A stretch of DNA of 64,000 nucleotides from Dioscorea cayenensis subsp. rotundata (taxonomy: Eukaryota; Streptophyta; Magnoliopsida; Dioscoreales; Dioscoreaceae). Where the stretch lies: assembly GCF_009730915.1 (NCBI RefSeq), contig NC_052476.1, positions 20,131,257-20,195,256 on the forward strand. The letters run 5' to 3'. The notes under the pieces are model-generated. The model made no database searches. It was not told the origin of the DNA and saw only the letters and a list, made by a program, of their open reading frames with translations. Position 1 is the stretch's first letter. Every line of letters begins with the position of its first letter. The translations under genes were made by a program, and so were the position numbers. Positions 58,001-64,000 of the stretch are shown here, piece after piece.

Positions 58001-59402
58001 AAAGAAGAGTTAAGCTATTCATCCCGACCAACTTGCCCGAATTCAACTCCCGAACGATGTGGCCATCCACATGATTTACTTTTCTCTCTCATAATCAGTT
58101 TATTTCTCTCTCACTTTAATCTAAAAAAAATAGAAAAAGAAAAAGAGTTACTTGGTCAAAGCCCTCCTCTTCATCTTCATCTCCTTGCACCCATCTTTCC
58201 CTCCTCTTCAACAGACGATTCTCGGTGCCCTATTTTCATCTTTCTTGTGCCATCCTCCTCTCCAGGAAGACGATGACTCCTACGACAGTACAAATCCATC
58301 CTCTGCAGCCCGCCGTCTACTTTCGGTCTTTCTCTATATAAGCCCTCTTTCTCTCTCTACAATCTCAAGACGACGACATCATCTAGAGCCACCAATCCAA
58401 CTAACCATTGCAGTTTGGCGCCATCTATTATTACACACCACCCCTACCACCATACCACCATGAACCAATTCTCAAGGTTGTAGGAAGAGTCTACTGTTAC
58501 AAGTGCTACAATTGGGAGAACCCAAAGAAGTCTTACAAGAAGAAACTATTAGCAGGTGACTGTTTGAAATTTTGTTAATTATAGCATGAATTTATTTAAT
58601 TTACTTGATTTTTTCCACATTAGAAAAACAAAGAATTTCCTTAATGGTTTGATAAGTAAACATGAAGAGTTAGCAAGTCAAATGACCTGAATATTGTGTT
58701 TGGTGTGAGAGTTTCTAATAACTAATCCTACTTTATTTTTCTATGTTAATGATTCATAATTATGTTAACCAAAAGTACTGTGTCCAAATAATTCAATCAA
58801 TTAGAAACAAAAGCAAAAGTTGTATGGATAGACCTTGGGTTCAATTATATGAGAAAAAGCTAGCATACATCCATATATTTAAAGGAAAAAACCACATGGA
58901 TGGCTGAGTAAGAGTCTTGGGTCCCATGTATATCTAAACACTCGATTTATGGCTTGCAATACATTTATTTTGGTTATAGGGTCTTAGACTTGTGTTTTCT
59001 TTATTAGAAGTTACATTTATATGAATTAGTATGAGTTCTATTCTATGATTGATGTGATTAGCTTGTTTATAATGCTTTATGATTATTATTAACTCCTTTA
59101 ATTATGTATTGCAAAGATCTCCTTATATTTGGCTAAACTTTATTGAATGCAATAAATTTAATCGAAGTGATTCATTAGCATTAAATGATATAATTAATCC
59201 CTTCGTAATTTAATTTGATCATGTTTGTGTATGTATATATGTATGTGTCTAATATGTACCTAGTGCTTCATGCATGCTTGTTATTTATCTAGAATAATAT
59301 TAACTGATACAAGTTGATGCTATTAAACCAGATGACAGAATTAGAAATTGGGTCTTCTGAAAAGAGGCAAAATGAGATATAAGCTGGGTTTCTAGTTTGG
59401 AA
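58001..59402. other. Spacer upstream of the FRS pseudogene
   Basis: Pyrimidine-rich stretch 58,150-58,460 that could be a leader or first exon ('ttgtaggaagagtctactgt...ttagcaggtgact' near 58,480-58,560 looks like an exon/donor boundary), then AT-rich probable intron. No protein family recognised. Confidence 0.4.
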
Positions 59403-61850
59403 ATGCTAAACAAAGATAAAGAAAAAATGGTGGTTGTGGAAGATTCAACATGTGAAAGAATTACTCCAAAGGCGGGTGTGGTTTTCAATTCTGAAGAAAA
59501 AGTTTATGATTTCTATGTTAAGTATGCACAACAAGAAGGATTTGGTATTACTAAAAGAACTACAAAATCAGGAGATGACGGAAAATTAAAATATTACACA
59601 CTTGCATGTATACAAGGTGGCAAAAGAACATCTATTGCAAAAGATTCTTTTAACCCTAGGCTATCTACTAAAACAAACTGTCAAGCTAGGTTTAATGTTA
59701 TTGTTGATAATGATGGACGTTTTACGATATCTCATATCCATTTTAAGCATAATCATGCACTTAGTCCACAAAAATCTCATTTACAAAAATACAACAAAAA
59801 AATGGATACATATGTCAAAAGGAGGCTTGAACTAAATGACCAAGCAAGTATAGGTTTGAGCAAAAACTTTCATTCCTTAGCTGTTGAAAGCGGTGGATAT
59901 GAAAATTTGACATATATAGAAAAAGATTCTCGAAATTATACTACAAGAACAAGGCAATTCAGGCTTGGAGTTGGAGATGTTGAAGCACTTGGGAATTATT
60001 TTTCTCGCATGCAAAGGAGAAATCCAAATTTTTTTTCCATTTGATTTATATGGATGAGGAAGGTCGGCTAAGAAATGTATTCTAGGCAGATGCAAGATCT
60101 ATAGCAGCTCATGAAGCTTTTGGTGATGTCATATCTTTTGACTCAACATACTCAACAAATAAGTATGATATGTTGTTTGCTCCATTTGTTGGGGTAAATC
60201 ATCATGGACATACCATATTATTTGGATGCGGTCTACTGTCAAAGGAAGATACATAAACCTATGTTTGGTTGTTCAGAACTTAGTTGGAATGCATGTCAGG
60301 TAAGGCCCCTAATGCTATAATTACTGATCAGTGCATGCTATTCAAGGTGTAGTTAGGACCGTCTTCCCAAATTCTCATCACCGTCTTTGCCTTTGACATA
60401 TTATGAAAAAGATAACAAAGAAACTTGGTGGTCTAGTTCATTACAAAGAAATAAAGAAGATTTTGAAGAGTATCGATTATGAGTCAATGAATATTCAAGA
60501 ATTTGAAAACAATTAGCTGACGATGATCAAGGACTATAACCTTGAAAAAAATGGATGGTTGAATTCTCTGTTCATAAGTCATCATCATTGGGCTCCTATA
60601 TATGTTAAAGAAGTTTTTTGGGCTGGAATGTCTACTACTCAAAAGAGTGAAAGCATAAATACTTTTTTTGATGGCTATGTCGGTCCAACAACATCCCTAA
60701 AACAATTTATGGAGCAATATGATAATGCATTGAAAAGTAAAATTGAGAAGGAAAATAAAGCTAATTTTTCTTTTTTTAACTCTAGTTTTCCGACGCTAAC
60801 TGATTGCCATTTTGAGAAGAAACTACAAGAAGCATACGCAAATGAAAATTTTAAGTTGTTTTAGGATGAGTTAAGAGGAATGATATATTGCAATCTTGCA
60901 ATTATCAACTCATGTGAGGCAATATGCACATTTCAATTGCCAGACATCTTCAGAGGAAAAGAATGCGTACTCAGAAAGAAAGTGGTGTTTAATGTCCAAC
61001 ACAATGAGCTTAAATTTGACATCAAATGCTCATGCCATTTATTTGAATTTAGAGGAATTATTTGTAGATATATTTACAAAGTTCTTGTTGAGAAGAATGT
61101 GAAGGAGATCCCATCTCGATATATTTTAACTCGTTGGAGAAAGGATATTAAACACCGGCATACTTATGTAAAGAATTGTTATGATGACACACAAACTAGT
61201 GAGCAAAAAGTTCGCTACAATAAATTATGTGCTCAATTTTCTAAAGATGCTGAAATTGGAGTTGAATCCAATGAAAAATATAATTTCTTAATGAAATGTG
61301 TGGCCAAAGCAGTAGAGGAGCTCATGGATAATGCACACGATTGGCAAAATCACTCAAATCAATTTATTTCACCAATGGTATTGGAGGAAGATCATGAGCA
61401 TGCGCGATCAAGCAAAATTTTCAACTACAAAGTTTCTAACCCCTTAAAAGGTGCGGAGTAAGGGCCGGCCACCATCAAATAGAAAGAAGTCAAAAGTTGA
61501 AGAGATAATTACTAGAAATAAAAAAAAGGTGCTTATATTTTACATCACTCTTTTTTGATTTCATAATTATGTTTGTGATCTAAAACTAATGTTATTGCTT
61601 TTAGAAAACTCAAATGAAGGGTCAACCACAAGCTTAAGACAACACACAAGTTGAAATTTGTACTCAAGAAAGTGTGGTAATGTTATGTTATTTAATTTAT
61701 ATTTGTTATGTTATTTAATGTTATTGCATAAAATATTTTAAATATCTTGAATTATGTCCTTTTCTTCTTAGGTGAATTCAAATTCTCTTCCACATGTAGT
61801 GAGTATGTCTACTTATATTAACACAAGCACATCAAATTCAATTTCAGGTG
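59403..61850 (+). pseudogene. FAR1-related sequence (FRS) transcription factor, pseudogene
   Basis: FAR1 DNA-binding domain intact at 59,480-59,790 ('GVVFNSEEKVYDFYVKYAQQ', 'TNCQARFNVIVDNDGRFTI', 'HFKHNHALSP'). A frame change in a T run near 60,030 follows. MULE-derived domain with stops: 'SFDSTYSTNKYDMLFAPFVG', 'HHGHTILFGCGLLSKEDT', then stop. Further damage about 60,330 (frame change) and W or Q codons turned to stops near 60,085, 60,390, 60,514 and 60,862. SWIM finger 'IKCSCHLFEFRGIICRY' (about 61,021-61,070) has Tyr for the final His. A frameshift near 61,458 precedes 'GRPPSNRKKSKVEEI', the basic tail. FRS proteins are transposase-derived activators (phytochrome A signalling in Arabidopsis FAR1/FHY3); this copy cannot make a full product. 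Confidence 0.9.
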
Positions 61851-64000
61851 AACCCAAATTCTTCTTTAATTTATTAACTTGATTGGCATTCAAGTTCTTA
61901 GAATTGTGTTTACTTATCCTACTAATTTTATGATATAGTAGGTTTATGATTCGATGGCAGATTATGGCATAGGGTTTCAAAAGCTTTGTAAAAGCAGGTT
62001 CAGGAGGATGATTTTGGTGATGGGGTTTATGGTGTTCAATGTGTGTTTTTCAGATTTTAAAGTTTCTCTTTTTGGTGAAGTTAAGGTTCTTCATTTGGAG
62101 AAAAATTGCAAAAGGAAATGTAGGATTTTTGAGTTTCCAAAGTGATAAGGTTGTGTTATAATCCTATGTTTGCAAATGTTTATCTTCAGTTTATAGTTAT
62201 GCAATTAGAACATAAAAGCTTTGAACTAGTAATGGCAGCTGATGAAGCATGTTTTGTGAGCTAATGTCAGGAATATTTTTTTTATGCATGTCTTGGTGAT
62301 GATTTTGATTTGTTACTTGCTCTTAAATGATTGCTTAGATGATATGTTGTTCCTGGCAATCTAGATGCTAATGGTTCTTGTATGCATGCAACTTAATTTG
62401 TGCTCTAGATTGTAGCCAAGCTTGAATGATTTGTGATTCTACTGTGTGCTAAGACGAAGCAGGAAAAAACTTCATGGTTTGGCAAAGTTGCTTCATTTTT
62501 TATTTCCTGCTTTATTGGACAAGTATTCCATTAGAAACAAGTGAACAAAAGGGTGTTCATTACAAGTTTGAAAATAAAACCACAACAAAGTATTCTCTGC
62601 ATTTTTGGGCAAGTATTCCATTAGAACAATTGAACTGTGTGAATACATATTACAAGTTTGAAAAGAAAATAAGAATAAAGTAGTCTAGCCAGCCAAGTAA
62701 ACATAAGGGTGTTCATTGCATCAAAGCAAGCATTCAAATGGCAAAATTTTCAAACAACATAACCATCCTATTTTTTGTGGACACCAAAAATAGTTGGTTG
62801 CTTCAACCCAAGGAGGATTTCCAAGGAACTTCTCATTCCGCTATCCTCCAAATATGTTGATTTGTAGCTCGTATTGTCGATGGAAATACAAGGTTGAATG
62901 CTAACTTACAACCATACAAAACATCCTGTCGTACTTTCTTGAGCATCTACAGAGTGAATCAGGTGTGAAGGTTTCTATTAGCAGGTTCAAATATTCACGA
63001 TCGTTCTTATTCATGGATTTTGGAACAGATAAAGTGTTGGCAACAAATATGACAAAGTTCACAGACTTACTTTGGCAAACACCAAACCTTGCCACGGTAG
63101 TTTTCATCTTTTTACTTGTACTAGCATCATTCAAGTCTCTGTTACAAAAGTACAATAAAAGCACTTTCTATGAAAAGTTCCACAAAATCATTTTATAAGC
63201 ATGCACAATATCAAGAGACATTACAATACTCATCATCAGTACTCATTGTTTGATTGAAGCTTACAACACAAACACCCAATTTATAAAATCATAATATTGC
63301 AACTTGGAATTGCCAAAAAGGAATACTAGAACACTAAAAATCCTACATGCTTGTTTTATTAGCAATCACAATATAAAGAAACAATGCACAGTTCATCACC
63401 AACATTTATCATTGGATTGATATTAAGCAGTTTACAACACAATTTATACAATAAAATGGTGCAACTTTAAATTATGAAACGGAAGACACATACACCGTTC
63501 ATCATCAATTCAATACATAATTTATACAAACAATTGCCGCTGCAACTTTTCATTTAAATACAAAAGAACACTAAAATGGTGCTTATCTAACGACCATCTT
63601 ACCATGACTCACACCTTATATCACCCACTCTCTAGCAATTTGAAGTTCTCACATGACACCGTTGGCAAACTCAGAAAGTCAAATATTCAAAGACTTGGAA
63701 TTCCGAGGAATCATGTACTCTTGCAAGAAGAACATCCCTTGAGAACATCTAGGTTATCCAAAAATTCACACAATTTGATTTTCATAACATCAATCTCAAA
63801 TCAAATTCACGCCATTTGATTCATTGGATAAAAATAAACATGAACCCGAATCAACAAATAGAACATACATAAAACCTGAGCGGAATCAGGGAGGAAATCA
63901 TCATCCTCAAAAACCCTAGAAATTCATTCACAAGAGAGGTCTTCTAGGAGACTCATGGACCGACGAGAAGCACATCAATGGTCTCTAGGACAACGTAATT
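61851..64000. other. Unassigned 3' region
   Basis: AT-rich. 61,954-62,145 has a 63-residue open frame ('MADYGIGFQKLCKSRFRRMI') without family match. 62,901-63,164 on the minus strand has an 87-residue frame, also unrecognised. 63,200-63,560 contains three loosely similar blocks with 'ttcatcatcaa(t/c)', 'tttataca(a)' and 'gaacactaaaa' words. Nothing firmly annotatable. Confidence 0.4.
62513..62670. repeat. Tandem duplication, about 90 bp
   Basis: 'caagtattccattagaa' at 62,519 and 62,610, each followed by 'ttacaagtttgaaaa' (62,559 and 62,649). Two diverged units; non-coding. Confidence 0.7.

Overview
The window is AT-rich nuclear DNA from a flowering plant. Evidence: genes split by many short GT-AG introns, three CC-type (ROXY) glutaredoxins (a land-plant class), a GDSL lipase and a CHY/RING ubiquitin ligase of the MIEL1/RZFP34 type, and nested plant transposons (Mutator-like, hAT-like, Copia, TRIM). 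AT-rich composition argues against a grass; a non-grass monocot such as a yam would fit, but the species cannot be fixed from the sequence.

Layout. 1-23,000 is transposon territory. Two degenerate Mutator-like (MULE) transposase genes lie head to tail (about 4.3-7.7 kb and 8.7-12.9 kb), the second split by a 1.2-kb hAT-like element with an 8-bp target duplication. They sit between two diverged copies of a 2-kb AT-rich repeat (480-2230 and 14,555-16,705). A third copy (18,330-22,960) is split by a 3,974-bp MULE with 9-bp target duplications. That MULE holds a truncated MULE-type N-terminal reading frame and, on the other strand, the C-terminus of a captured Ulp1-like SUMO protease, and it is itself split by another hAT-like element.

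23,400-37,000 is the genic core: an intact five-exon GDSL esterase/lipase (+); a two-exon glutamate-rich, probably myristoylated, repeat protein (-); an intact 12-exon CHY/CTCHY/RING E3 ligase (+); and two intact CC-type glutaredoxins (31.5 kb -, 36.5 kb +). A decayed glutaredoxin fragment follows at 37.25 kb.

38,300-52,800 is dominated by retroelements. A 75-95 bp tandem repeat array is split by a 628-bp TG...CA element and by a 6.7-kb LTR retrotransposon that has gag and a putative plant transposon protein domain but no recognisable pol. A 4.7-kb Copia element on the minus strand has pol but no recognisable gag.

52,800-64,000: a third, diverged glutaredoxin (53.5 kb -) lies in a 5-kb direct segmental duplication of 30.0-35.0 kb. 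This copy has lost the last exons of the E3 ligase and gained a TRIM and a 959-bp long-TIR element. The other copy preserves the unoccupied site of the 959-bp element. A FAR1-related (FRS) pseudogene follows; the last 2 kb is unassigned.

Links between parts. The glutaredoxins are a local family grown by segmental duplication. In plants they are recruited by TGA transcription factors and act in redox, nitrate and defence signalling. The E3 ligase, GDSL lipase and Glu-rich protein have no evident functional link with them. No prokaryotic features, CRISPR arrays, rRNA or convincing tRNA genes were seen.
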